Positions 9,301 to 16,358 of a DNA stretch of 64,000 nucleotides are shown piece after piece; position 1 is the stretch's first letter, and each line of letters begins with the position of its first letter. Below the pieces are notes generated by a model. It saw only the letters and a list, made by a program, of their open reading frames with translations, made no database searches and was not told the DNA's origin. This stretch comes from IGN2 sp964639955 (GTDB lineage: Bacteria > Bacteroidota > Ignavibacteria > Ignavibacteriales > Ignavibacteriaceae). The stretch lies in the NCBI GenBank assembly GCA_964639955.1, contig CAZXGJ010000007.1, forward strand, positions 13,548-77,547, in the 5' to 3' direction. The position numbers and the translations under genes were made by a program.

Positions 9301-9597
9301 CTACCCGAAACTAAAAGAAATATCTTCTTCATTTATAAAGAGACTCTGAATAATATTGTTAAGCACGCAGAAGCTAAATTTGTTTGGATTAAATTCGAAA
9401 TAGAAAATAGCAGCATCTTTCTTTCCATAAAGGATGACGGCAGAGGCTTTAATGTTTCAGCAGGATATGGCGGTAACGGATTAAAAAATATAAGATCCCG
9501 TGCTAAGGAGATAAATGCAGATTTAAAGTTTGAAAGCACTCCCGGCAAAGGAACACTCTTGGAATTGACTGCGAATATCACGCAAATGCGGGATTGA
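6349..9597 (+). CDS. Two-component propeller sensor histidine kinase
   Basis: This 1082-residue protein has a signal peptide (residues 1-26). A long periplasmic region of repeated two-component propeller blades (recurring LWIGT, GLNKFNP and EDxxGxIWIGT units, about 27-700) is followed by a Y_Y_Y domain (about 735-800). One membrane segment lies near 808-830 (WWAYTIYFISLVGLLYF), then a highly charged coiled coil. The kinase core is HPK7/NarX-like, with phospho-acceptor His892 in DLHDEIGSNLS and an HATPase domain with DDGRGF and GGNGLKNI. It is not a hybrid kinase: its response regulator is the next gene. In related bacteria such propellers sense polysaccharides or surface cues; the ligand here is unknown. 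Confidence 0.9.
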   Translation: MITILRIFSHGRPILISLLITAAVYSQEFKFNKLTSEEGLSNSFVNCLLQDRTGFIWFGTDDGLNRFDGYNIKVYRNHPDDNSSISDNIIWALHEDRSGNLWIGTKSGGLNKYNPHTDTFEHWALDSNSTDVINITYIYEDSKKNIWIGTYKNGIYRFNPSQNKLDNWQNTPNNPAILSDNFITSIIEDHNSSIWAAAYSGLNKFNPAQTENPFTKILNYNYTPIWHLSESVFFENTIWMGTLNGLLKFDPLTESFTKVILPDNYGLQFGSSVSSVAEEEYLGERFLWIGTYGGLIRLNLTNDNKERFVHRKKADSELLSNQIHDIILDKSGVVWIASENGVNFYSLKHSKFNSKTPAISFLADVLALLKNNIRAITQTKDKSLWFGTDEGLFGIRDSDGNRSVVQNSKLSSLNVWSLFSGSADNLWIGTYGQGLKELNLKTNQLKSWSVNNPDFNVSAFNYIKTILEDNDGLIWIGFWGGGLARLNPLTGKVDHWRNEKNNPSSLSYNDVWVLHKDKKGRIWIGTNGGGLDLYQGKKQYNFYNWNSDRKNKQRLSSNSIYSICESFAGNRSDDQTLLWIGTANGLNKFVIKNDEGSSDGSKLTVEVQHYTVDDGLPDNAIESITEDKQGNLWIGTSSGISYFNITEENFTNYTTADGLNGSSFNSSAAFTTKDGIMFFGCTNGLNYFDPDRITQLTYSPPVIITDFQILNQPAELENKSAHRTSIFNSKSFELSYNQNDFSFQFTSLDYNAPEMNQYAYFMEGFDKDWIYSGKRHFVTYTNLDPGEYVFQVKATNSDGVWSNQVAKISIVINPPFWATWWAYTIYFISLVGLLYFIRYTELKRRKKKEEERLRREREAALLREAELKAKNIEQEKEIEKQKIRNRIAQDLHDEIGSNLSSISLMSELIQKDKKINAEASEKIERIHKVAKVSTQAMRDIVWLTNPSSDSLRDLIAKMKEVADNTLGKFDLYFDYPKDVSEITLLPETKRNIFFIYKETLNNIVKHAEAKFVWIKFEIENSSIFLSIKDDGRGFNVSAGYGGNGLKNIRSRAKEINADLKFESTPGKGTLLELTANITQMRD

Positions 9598-9653
9598 ACT
9601 GTTCCGTTCAATGACTTAATTTGGCTTCTAATTAAAAGGCAAATATTTATAGA

Positions 9654-10298
9654 ATGAATAATCAGATAGATGTAATAGTAATTGAAGACAACGAGCTTCT
9701 TCGGGATTCACTTAAGGAGGCTATAAACAAGAGCAGCGATATCAACTGTAAACACACTTTCAGTTCCGGTGAAGCTGCTCTTGATTTTATTGCAAAAGAA
9801 GAATTGGTACCGGACATTATTTTGCTTGATATTGGTCTGCCCGGTATGAACGGAATAGAGTTGATCCCGGAACTTAGAAAGTTATCTCCCTCATCAAAAA
9901 TAATTATTATCACTGTTCACGATGATGATGAGAATGTATTCAATGCAATTTGTGCCGGCGCATCCGGTTATTTGCTTAAGGACTTATCCTCAGAAAAAAT
10001 ATTAGCTTCAATTATTGAAGTGATGAACGGCGGTGCACCGATGAATATGCACATTGCTAAAAAAGTTTTGAATATGTTCAGAGATCAAAATGTAAAATCT
10101 AATGGCTACGATTTGTCCGAGAGAGAAAAGGAAATATTAAGCCTGCTGATTGAAGGCTTAAGCAAAAAACAAATCGCTGAAAAAATATTCCTCAGTCACC
10201 ACACTGTAGATTCACACCTTCGTAATATATACGCAAAGCTGGAAGTCCACTCCCGCAGCAGTGCAATAGGTAAAGCCATTCGCGAAAAGCTTATCTGA
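9654..10298 (+). CDS. NarL/LuxR-type response regulator
   Basis: This 214-residue protein has an N-terminal receiver with the acidic pocket (VIEDNE), phospho-acceptor Asp59 in LLDIGLPG, and Lys in LLKDLSSEK. A C-terminal LuxR-type helix-turn-helix follows (LSEREKEILSLL, KKQIAEKIFLSHHTVDSHLRNIYAKL). It follows the propeller kinase by 56 bases on the same strand, so the two form a two-component pair. It probably activates genes as a dimer after phosphorylation. The type IX-secreted genes just downstream are possible targets, but no binding site can be named. Confidence 0.93.
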   Translation: MNNQIDVIVIEDNELLRDSLKEAINKSSDINCKHTFSSGEAALDFIAKEELVPDIILLDIGLPGMNGIELIPELRKLSPSSKIIIITVHDDDENVFNAICAGASGYLLKDLSSEKILASIIEVMNGGAPMNMHIAKKVLNMFRDQNVKSNGYDLSEREKEILSLLIEGLSKKQIAEKIFLSHHTVDSHLRNIYAKLEVHSRSSAIGKAIREKLI

Positions 10299-10332
10299 AT
10301 TTATAAATTCAAATTCAATTAAAAATTGTATT

Positions 10333-10375
10333 TATAGAGATGACATCTTAATTTGTTAAAGATGTCATCTCTATA
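10333..10375. repeat. Long perfect intergenic hairpin
   Basis: Seventeen perfectly paired bases (10333-10349 with 10359-10375) surround a 9-base loop, 35 bases after the response-regulator stop codon. No T-run follows, so it is not a typical intrinsic terminator. It may protect or process the mRNA 3' end or be part of a repeat unit with the palindrome at 10389. Confidence 0.7.
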
Positions 10376-10388
10376 CCTGCTCATTAAA

Positions 10389-10408
10389 AATCACGCACTT
10401 GCGTGATT
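10389..10408. repeat. REP-like palindrome, copy 1
   Basis: AATCACGCA and TGCGTGATT are perfect inverted arms with a 2-base centre. Nearly the same palindrome occurs again at 13488-13506. Both copies are intergenic, follow a long hairpin, and bracket the two type IX-sorted genes. Confidence 0.7.
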
Positions 10409-10468
10409 GATAACTTAATTCTTAAAAAATATTTTGCCAGCAGTTTAATTATTCATTAAGGAGTGAAA

Positions 10469-12040
10469 ATGAAACCAATAATACAAATTTATTTATTTTC
10501 TCTTATTAGCATCATCAATCTGCAGGCTCAAACCCCCTGGGTTCCTGACCCAAATTTTGGAAATAATGGAATAATGAGGATAAATTTTGGAACCAGCAAC
10601 AATGATTCACCAAACGATATGCTTCTTCTACCAGATGACAGAATTTTAACAGCAGGACAAAGCACAAGCTCATTTGATTATTTCATTGCAATGTCTCAAC
10701 TTCTTCCAAACGGACAACCAGATCTAACAGGTTTTGGAACTGATGGTGAAGTTTTATTGCATTTTGTTCTGAGGGATCATGCTAATGATATTGAACGTCA
10801 GGAAGATGGAAAAATATTAGTTGTAGGTTCGGAAGCAGTTGGGAATGGTACAAGCCAAAATACCCCAGCTCTTTACAGATTTGAATCTAACGGCATGCTC
10901 GATACTGCATTTGCTGATAGTGGAAAGGCAATTCATAGGTTTACTGGTGACTCGGCCGGTGAACTATATGGAATAAAAGTCCTGACTGATGGAAGAATAT
11001 TTACTGCAGGAGCCAGTTTTGGAACAAAAGGATTTGGTGCCATGCGATTTCTCCCTGACGGCGAGCTTGATCCTAATTTTGGCGTAAATGGGATAGCAAG
11101 GATTAATTATTCATTTGGTTATCATTCAGTTAGCTGTCTATTCCTCGCTGATACAGCAATAGTTATGGTTACTGTAGACATCAGCCCAACCAATTTTGTT
11201 TTGGCAATGATGGATAGTTCAGGAAACCCTCATCCTGCATTTGGCAATAACGGGATTGTCGAAACTGATTTCGAAGGAAAATACAATTTTTCCGGTGGGG
11301 AATCTTTAGCATTAACCGATGATGGCAAAATAATTTTAGCAGGTACAACACCAAATGCCGGCCCAACCAAATTTTCAGTATTCCGATTTAATTTAGACGG
11401 AACGATAGACTCAACATTTGGAACTGATGGAAGAGCAGATATTCAGTTTACCTCCAATGATATTTGCTATGATATGAAACTTGACTCCGATGGGAAAATT
11501 TTGCTTGTTGGAAGAGTAAGTCAGGGATTTGGAACGGCAGGACTTGCTCGCCTGAACCCGGATGGCTCCCCGGATACCACTTTTGCACCCGGTGGAAAAT
11601 TTACAATCAATCTCAACAACAACTCGGGAACTCATTACCTGACGACCTTTATACCGTTAGACAATGGTGACATCCTTGCTGCAGGTTACGACTTTGCAAG
11701 CAACGCCGGTGATTTTATGGTTACACGATTAACTCAAAATCCAACCGGAATTGACGATGGCAATCCCGAACAGCCAGATGGTTTTGTTTTGTATCAAAAT
11801 TACCCCAACCCCTTTAATCCAACTACCACTATAAGGTTTGAAATTCCTGAAGACTCAAGGGTCACGCTAAAAATTTTCAACATTCTTGGTGAAGAAGTAA
11901 AAACTCTTGTTGAGGAATATCGCGAAGCAGGAAAACACTCTGTTCAATTCAATGCAAATAATCTTTCAAGCGGAATTTATTTCTACAAGCTTCAAGCTGG
12001 AAGTTTCGTTGAAACGAAGAAGATGATCCTTTTGAAATAA
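10469..12040 (+). CDS. Secreted delta-60 repeat protein with type IX sorting domain
   Basis: This is a 523-residue protein. An upstream in-frame GTG at 10463 overlaps the AAGGAG ribosome binding site, so the ATG at 10469, six bases after it, is the start. A signal peptide (to about residue 20, NLQAQ) is followed by five to six delta-60 repeats (units such as DPNFGNNGI, LLPDDRILTAGQ, LDTAFADSGKA), which form propeller-like blades. The last 85 residues, starting YQNYPNPFNPTTTI, are a type IX secretion C-terminal sorting domain ending KKMILLK. The protein is therefore exported across the outer membrane and probably attached to the surface or released. The ligand or substrate is unknown. Confidence 0.88.
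   Translation: MKPIIQIYLFSLISIINLQAQTPWVPDPNFGNNGIMRINFGTSNNDSPNDMLLLPDDRILTAGQSTSSFDYFIAMSQLLPNGQPDLTGFGTDGEVLLHFVLRDHANDIERQEDGKILVVGSEAVGNGTSQNTPALYRFESNGMLDTAFADSGKAIHRFTGDSAGELYGIKVLTDGRIFTAGASFGTKGFGAMRFLPDGELDPNFGVNGIARINYSFGYHSVSCLFLADTAIVMVTVDISPTNFVLAMMDSSGNPHPAFGNNGIVETDFEGKYNFSGGESLALTDDGKIILAGTTPNAGPTKFSVFRFNLDGTIDSTFGTDGRADIQFTSNDICYDMKLDSDGKILLVGRVSQGFGTAGLARLNPDGSPDTTFAPGGKFTINLNNNSGTHYLTTFIPLDNGDILAAGYDFASNAGDFMVTRLTQNPTGIDDGNPEQPDGFVLYQNYPNPFNPTTTIRFEIPEDSRVTLKIFNILGEEVKTLVEEYREAGKHSVQFNANNLSSGIYFYKLQAGSFVETKKMILLK
11785..12037 (+). repeat. Sorting-domain coding repeat, copy A
   Basis: The 3' end of the delta-60 gene is highly similar at both DNA and protein level to 13096-13347 in the next gene, with a shared run around GAATATCGCGAAGCAGG. 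The encoded block GEEVKTLVEEYREAGKHSVQ is identical in both. A decayed third copy of the last part lies at 13601-13678. Such blocks can recombine. Confidence 0.8.
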
Positions 12041-12093
12041 GAAAGAATTGTCCTCTTAAAAAAATCATCAACTAAATTATAATAGGAGGAAAT

Positions 12094-13350
12094 ATGTTAC
12101 TAAGAATTTTACTGCCGTTTATTTTTGTGCTTGTTATCTTCCCGGCAAAATCTTTCGGTCAGGTATTGGTTGAGGTATATGCAAGCGGATTGACCAATCC
12201 GATTGGATTAACCATTGATGGCAATGGTAATCTCTGGGTTGCAGAACAAGGAACAGGAAACGACGACAGCAGAATCTCAATTGTTACGCCAGGGGGAGCT
12301 GTGCATCCTTTTCTTATAAATCTTCCATCAGAAATTGTTGAAGGAGATCCGATAGGTGCTGAACACGTTCTATTTGATATTAACGGAAAACTTTTAATAG
12401 TTCAGGGTGAAGGTTCTGATTCATTATCTGAATCAATACTTGTTGTTGATACTTCCGGCTTTACTCCCGGGGACCCTCCGTTAACGACAAATGATATTGA
12501 AGCTATTTATAATATCGGTGACTATTCCATCCAACAGGGAGGGCAAACAACCAATCCTTTCAGAATAGTTTTAGGGCCAAACAATGATTGGTATATCTCC
12601 GATGCCGGTTTTAATGGTGTAATTAAGAGAGAAAGGAATTCCGGAACTTTAAGTGTTTTCACGCAACTCGGTGAAGTTGTATCAACGGGAATAGTTTATA
12701 CGGGAACAAACTTCTATCTTGGTTCGCTTACAGGTTTCCCATTTCCAACAGGAGGTGCTAAAATATACAATGTTGATTTAAGTGGGGTTAACAGTGTTTA
12801 TCAAGGTCAGCTGACAACGATAATTGACCTTGCAATAGATCCGCTTGATAACAAATTACTTGCTATTCAGTACGGAGAATTTGGTGCCGGGTTTCAGAGT
12901 AATACGGGAGCTTTGTTCAAAATACATAACTCAGGTGTTGACACATTAATATATGGTCTGAATTTCCCTGCAGGAATGGTTTTCAAGCCATCGGGTGAAT
13001 TGTTTATTTCAACTTTTATCGATGGTGAGATTCTAAAGGTAACGGGAATACCTTTAGATGTTCAATCCTATAACGACTTTAGTCCCGATAAATATAGTTT
13101 AAATCAGAACTACCCCAATCCATTTAATCCAACAACAACAATTCAATTCTCACTTCCAAAGGCGGGCGAGGTAACACTGAAAATTTATAACCTGCTTGGA
13201 GAAGAAGTGAAAACTCTGGTTGAAGAATATCGCGAAGCAGGAAAACATTCGGTTCAATTTAATGCTTCACAACTTGCAAGCGGAATTTATTTATACAGAC
13301 TACAGGCAGGCAGCTTTGTTGAAACAAAGAAAATGATCCTCCTGCGCTAA
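12094..13350 (+). CDS. ScyD/ScyE-like beta-propeller protein with type IX sorting domain
   Basis: This 418-residue protein has a signal peptide (to about residue 23, KSFGQ). A propeller domain with NHL-like features follows (YASGLTNPIGLTIDGNGNLWVAEQG, NPFRIVLGPNNDWYISDAG, LIYGLNFPAGMVFKPSGELFIS), resembling the ScyD/ScyE family. A spacer leads to a type IX sorting domain from YPNPFNPTTTI to KKMILLR. AGGAGG lies just before the ATG. It follows the delta-60 gene by 53 bases, so the two are probably co-transcribed surface or secreted proteins. The ScyD/ScyE name reflects fold similarity; scytonemin synthesis is not implied. Confidence 0.85.
   Translation: MLLRILLPFIFVLVIFPAKSFGQVLVEVYASGLTNPIGLTIDGNGNLWVAEQGTGNDDSRISIVTPGGAVHPFLINLPSEIVEGDPIGAEHVLFDINGKLLIVQGEGSDSLSESILVVDTSGFTPGDPPLTTNDIEAIYNIGDYSIQQGGQTTNPFRIVLGPNNDWYISDAGFNGVIKRERNSGTLSVFTQLGEVVSTGIVYTGTNFYLGSLTGFPFPTGGAKIYNVDLSGVNSVYQGQLTTIIDLAIDPLDNKLLAIQYGEFGAGFQSNTGALFKIHNSGVDTLIYGLNFPAGMVFKPSGELFISTFIDGEILKVTGIPLDVQSYNDFSPDKYSLNQNYPNPFNPTTTIQFSLPKAGEVTLKIYNLLGEEVKTLVEEYREAGKHSVQFNASQLASGIYLYRLQAGSFVETKKMILLR
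13096..13347 (+). repeat. Sorting-domain coding repeat, copy B
   Basis: This is the counterpart of 11785-12037 in the delta-60 gene. The longest identical stretches encode EEYREAGKHSVQFNA and the final ETKKMIL. Synonymous differences show that the copies are related but not freshly duplicated. Confidence 0.8.
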
Positions 13351-13404
13351 GAGCTACGGAGGACAGGTTCTGATAAAATAAAATTATTTCTCTCCCCTAA
13401 ATAA

Positions 13405-13447
13405 GAGAAGGAAAACACAGAACTATTGCAGAATTGTTTTCCTTCTC
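13405..13447. repeat. Long perfect intergenic hairpin
   Basis: GAGAAGGAAAACA (13405-13417) and its exact complement (13435-13447) form a 13-bp stem with a 17-base loop, 54 bases after the ScyD-like gene. No T-run follows. Like the hairpin at 10333 it precedes a copy of the small palindrome. Confidence 0.65.
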
Positions 13448-13487
13448 GACGATATCACTCCATAATTCATCCAACTAACCTTTTCAA

Positions 13488-13506
13488 AATCACGCATTTG
13501 CGTGAT
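13488..13506. repeat. REP-like palindrome, copy 2
   Basis: ATCACGCA and TGCGTGAT form inverted arms around TT; it matches copy 1 at 10389-10408 apart from one central base and the final base. It lies in the 328-base gap between the ScyD-like gene and trmB, which also holds a hairpin and a sorting-domain remnant. Confidence 0.7.
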
Positions 13507-13600
13507 GTTTTACCGTCGTTATACAACTATATCTAATAGTAACAACACTGAATAGTGAAAAAATGTCTGCTTTTACTCATAAAGTAGCTTTTAATTGGTC

Positions 13601-13678
13601 TTGACAAGTGGAATTTATTTCTACAAATTACAAGCAGGTTCATTTATTGAAACCAGAAAGATGGTTCTTCTAAGGTAA
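13601..13678 (+). pseudogene. Orphan type IX sorting-domain fragment
   Basis: In one frame this reads LTSGIYFYKLQAGSFIETR followed by KMVLLR and a stop, which is the exact end of a type IX sorting domain. A stop codon lies just upstream (13592) and there is no start or body. It is the leftover 3' end of a lost secreted-protein gene, or a shuffled copy of the ends at 12040 and 13350. It abuts the trmB stop codon on the other strand. Confidence 0.8.
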
Positions 13679-14320
13679 CTAAAAACAAAAACAAACATAC
13701 TTTATCTTTCTGCCTTCCTGCAGATAATGTTCTTCATATTTTGTAATAACATCCTTAGGCATTTGTTCCTCCTTTAACTTGTACAGGTCTCCGGTTGAGT
13801 AAATAATTTTGCAGCCAAAACCCTCGGCAGTTTTTAAGGTATAGTTGTAGAGCATTTCATTATCTGTTTTCAAATGAACCATTCCATCTTTAACTAAGAT
13901 TGATTTATAAACTTCCAGGAATTTTTTTGATACTAATCTCCGTGTCATTTTTTTCCGTTTGTAATGGGGATCAGGGAATGGAATATATATTTCATCAACA
14001 GAGTTTTTCGGGAAAACTTCATTGAGTTTTTCTGCGTTACCGATTAAAAAAGCGACATTTTTCAAATTCAATCCTGACACCTTAATGGCCCCGGTAAAAA
14101 TACGGGCAGGTTTTATATCCACTCCAACAAAATTTCTCTCCGGATGTATAGCTGCCAATTCAATTGAATAATCGCCGTGACCGCATCCTAATTCAAGCGT
14201 GTAATTTCCTGAAGGATTAAAAAAGCTGCTAATGTTACCGGCAAGATTTTCATCACCGAAACGAAAAACATTTCTGAACTGGTAAACCTGATCAATTTTT
14301 ATGTGTTTCTTTCTTCCCAT
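13679..14320 (-). CDS. trmB: tRNA (guanine-N7-)-methyltransferase
   Basis: This 213-residue SAM-dependent methyltransferase makes m7G46 in the variable loop of tRNAs. Visible features are the SAM-binding motif ELGCGHGDYSIELA (about residues 41-54), the FVGVDIKPAR strand, and the TrmB signature IPFPDPHYKRKKMTRRL (about 111-127). The length matches the family. It stands alone on the minus strand between two plus-strand genes; its 3' end touches the sorting-domain remnant. Confidence 0.92.
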   Translation of the reverse strand: MGRKKHIKIDQVYQFRNVFRFGDENLAGNISSFFNPSGNYTLELGCGHGDYSIELAAIHPERNFVGVDIKPARIFTGAIKVSGLNLKNVAFLIGNAEKLNEVFPKNSVDEIYIPFPDPHYKRKKMTRRLVSKKFLEVYKSILVKDGMVHLKTDNEMLYNYTLKTAEGFGCKIIYSTGDLYKLKEEQMPKDVITKYEEHYLQEGRKIKYVCFCF

Positions 14321-14453
14321 AACTACGATTCAAAATATAACCCCTGTAAAATTAAATACAGGGGAAAAATTTTCAGCCCGGTTATTCTTGAAATAGCAGC
14401 AATAAATTCTTAGCTTGCCAATCAAAAAAACAAACAGATCGTGAGGAGGGTAT

Positions 14454-14867
14454 ATGTCATTCAAGATTACCAGAGCAGAGTATTTTTATTGCTCGGTAGT
14501 AGATCAGCCGGGCGAAGCTTATAAGCTGCTCTCGCAGTTAGAAAAGAGCGGTGTTAATTTATTGGCTTTTACTGCTATTCCAGTTGGACCAGAAAGAACA
14601 CAATTGACCCTTTTTCCTGAAACCCCACCTAAACTTATGGATGTTGCAGGCAGGTCCAATCTTGGCCTGGATGGTCCGCACCCTGCTCTGCTTGTTACAG
14701 GCGATGATGAACTGGGTGCACTGGCTGAAATCCATCAAAAACTTTATGAAGCCAAAGTTAACGTTTACGCGTCCAGCGGAGTTGCAGACCGGATTGGCGG
14801 CTTCGGTTATATTTTATATATCCGGCCGGAGGAATTTGACAGAGCAACAGCAGCTCTGGAGGTTTAG
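14454..14867 (+). CDS. Tandem ACT-like domain protein of unknown function
   Basis: This is a 137-residue protein with GAGGAGGG directly before the ATG. Two ACT-like halves are visible. Residues about 10-50 (CSVVDQPGEAYKLL, then SGVNLLAFTAIPVG) have the DxPG turn of ACT domains, and residues about 78-133 (ELGALAEIHQKLYEAKVNVYASSGVA) form the second. No catalytic domain is attached, so it probably binds a small ligand such as an amino acid, or regulates a partner enzyme. A transporter gene follows 60 bases later on the same strand. The specific ligand is unknown. Confidence 0.65.
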   Translation: MSFKITRAEYFYCSVVDQPGEAYKLLSQLEKSGVNLLAFTAIPVGPERTQLTLFPETPPKLMDVAGRSNLGLDGPHPALLVTGDDELGALAEIHQKLYEAKVNVYASSGVADRIGGFGYILYIRPEEFDRATAALEV

Positions 14868-14927
14868 CTTTTTTTGCTGTTGTTTTCCTTCCAAATATTT
14901 TTCGATTAAATTTCTAAGAAAAGAATT

Positions 14928-16217
14928 ATGAAAAACAGAACTGCTTTTCCAAAAGTTTTTTGGATTGCAAACGGAATAGAAGTGCTTGAAAGGTTTGCTT
15001 ACTATGGTATATATCTGGGTTTTGGAATTTATATGGAGTATCTCGGTTATTCAAAGAGTCAGCTTGGAATTGTTCAGAGTATTTTTCTTTTATTCTCTTA
15101 TGCGTTGCCTGTTTTTTCAGGAACGTTTGCTGATAAATACGGCTTTAAAAAAGTACTGATCGTTTCGTACTTAGCATATCTTCCTACAATTCTGCTATTA
15201 ATGGTTACAAAATCCTTTTCTGGAATTGCACTTACGATGCTCGGGATTGGATTTGCAGCCGGAATATTTAAACCGCTTATTTCGGGCACAGTAAGGGTAA
15301 CCACTGATAAAACAAATAAAACTCTTGGATTCGGAATTTTTTATGCGATGGTAAATGTGGGGGCATCATTCGGACCAGTTGTTGCCGGCAAATTAAGGGC
15401 AGTAAGCTGGAATTATGCTTTTCTGGCTGCTGCAATATGTATAGGAATGATGTTTCTTATAACTATTTTTTTCTATAAAGAACCCGAAAGAGCCATCGAA
15501 GGAAAAACTCTAAAGGAAAAATTCAGTGATATGTACATTGCTCTTTCCGATAAAAAATTTCTTGTTTTCCTCCTTCTGATCGGAATTATGTTCTGGCTTC
15601 CGCTTTGGGGATTTTTTAATCTCGTTGCAGTTTATGTTGACAGGAACCTTGATACGTTAAAGCTTTACCTGGCAATTAACACTGTTTTTCCATCCTGGTT
15701 TTCGAATATACTTTCTGCAGAAGATGAAAACGGAGTAAGAAGGTTACTTGGCGAATCGATTGCGCATACAGGATATATAATTATGATTCTGCAGGTATTT
15801 ATCTCCCGAATATTTGAGAGATTTAAGCCAATTCCCTCTTTCAGCTTTGGTCTTTTTGTTGCTGCAGTCGGAATGTTTACCATTGGCTATGCATATCTAT
15901 CTGCAGCAGAATTTGTATTTCTCGGAATATTTTTATTTGCTTCAGGAGAAATGATTTCATCACCACGAATTCAGGAATATATAATGTGGCTTGCACCAAA
16001 AGAAAAAGCCGGATTGTATATGGGTACAAATTTTCTTGCAACAGGTCTTGGCGGTACATTAAGCGGAATAATTTATACCTCGCTTTATGGATACTTCAGG
16101 GATTCAGGTCACCCGGAATATGTGTGGTTTTGCCTGGCCGGGAATTTTATACTGGGAATTTTTTCAATACTAATTTTTACCAAGACCGCCGGAGAATTCA
16201 AGGAACTGGATCATTAA
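14928..16217 (+). CDS. POT-like MFS transporter
   Basis: This 429-residue membrane protein has about 12 predicted helices. Near the N-terminus it carries EVLERFAYYG, which fits the ExxERFxYYG signature of proton-dependent oligopeptide transporters. The GTFADKYGFKKVL loop is the MFS motif A. A large loop with SAEDENGVRRLLGES lies between the two halves. It probably imports small peptides or related solutes with protons. It follows the tandem-ACT gene, whose product might sense the transported solute; that link is speculative. Confidence 0.75.
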   Translation: MKNRTAFPKVFWIANGIEVLERFAYYGIYLGFGIYMEYLGYSKSQLGIVQSIFLLFSYALPVFSGTFADKYGFKKVLIVSYLAYLPTILLLMVTKSFSGIALTMLGIGFAAGIFKPLISGTVRVTTDKTNKTLGFGIFYAMVNVGASFGPVVAGKLRAVSWNYAFLAAAICIGMMFLITIFFYKEPERAIEGKTLKEKFSDMYIALSDKKFLVFLLLIGIMFWLPLWGFFNLVAVYVDRNLDTLKLYLAINTVFPSWFSNILSAEDENGVRRLLGESIAHTGYIIMILQVFISRIFERFKPIPSFSFGLFVAAVGMFTIGYAYLSAAEFVFLGIFLFASGEMISSPRIQEYIMWLAPKEKAGLYMGTNFLATGLGGTLSGIIYTSLYGYFRDSGHPEYVWFCLAGNFILGIFSILIFTKTAGEFKELDH

Positions 16218-16358
16218 AGTAAAAAATGCTGTTTTCAATCAAATATACTATCCACAGGAACGGAAGAATTTGGAACATTATTTGAATCTTAAACTCTTCC
16301 TTTTATTTCTCTGTTAACACTGCCGGATTTTTCCAAACTAAATGAAGGATTTTATTTA

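Noticed and set aside
10333..10375. Intrinsic terminator for the response-regulator gene
   Set aside because: The stem is strong but no T-run follows, so I list it only as a hairpin.
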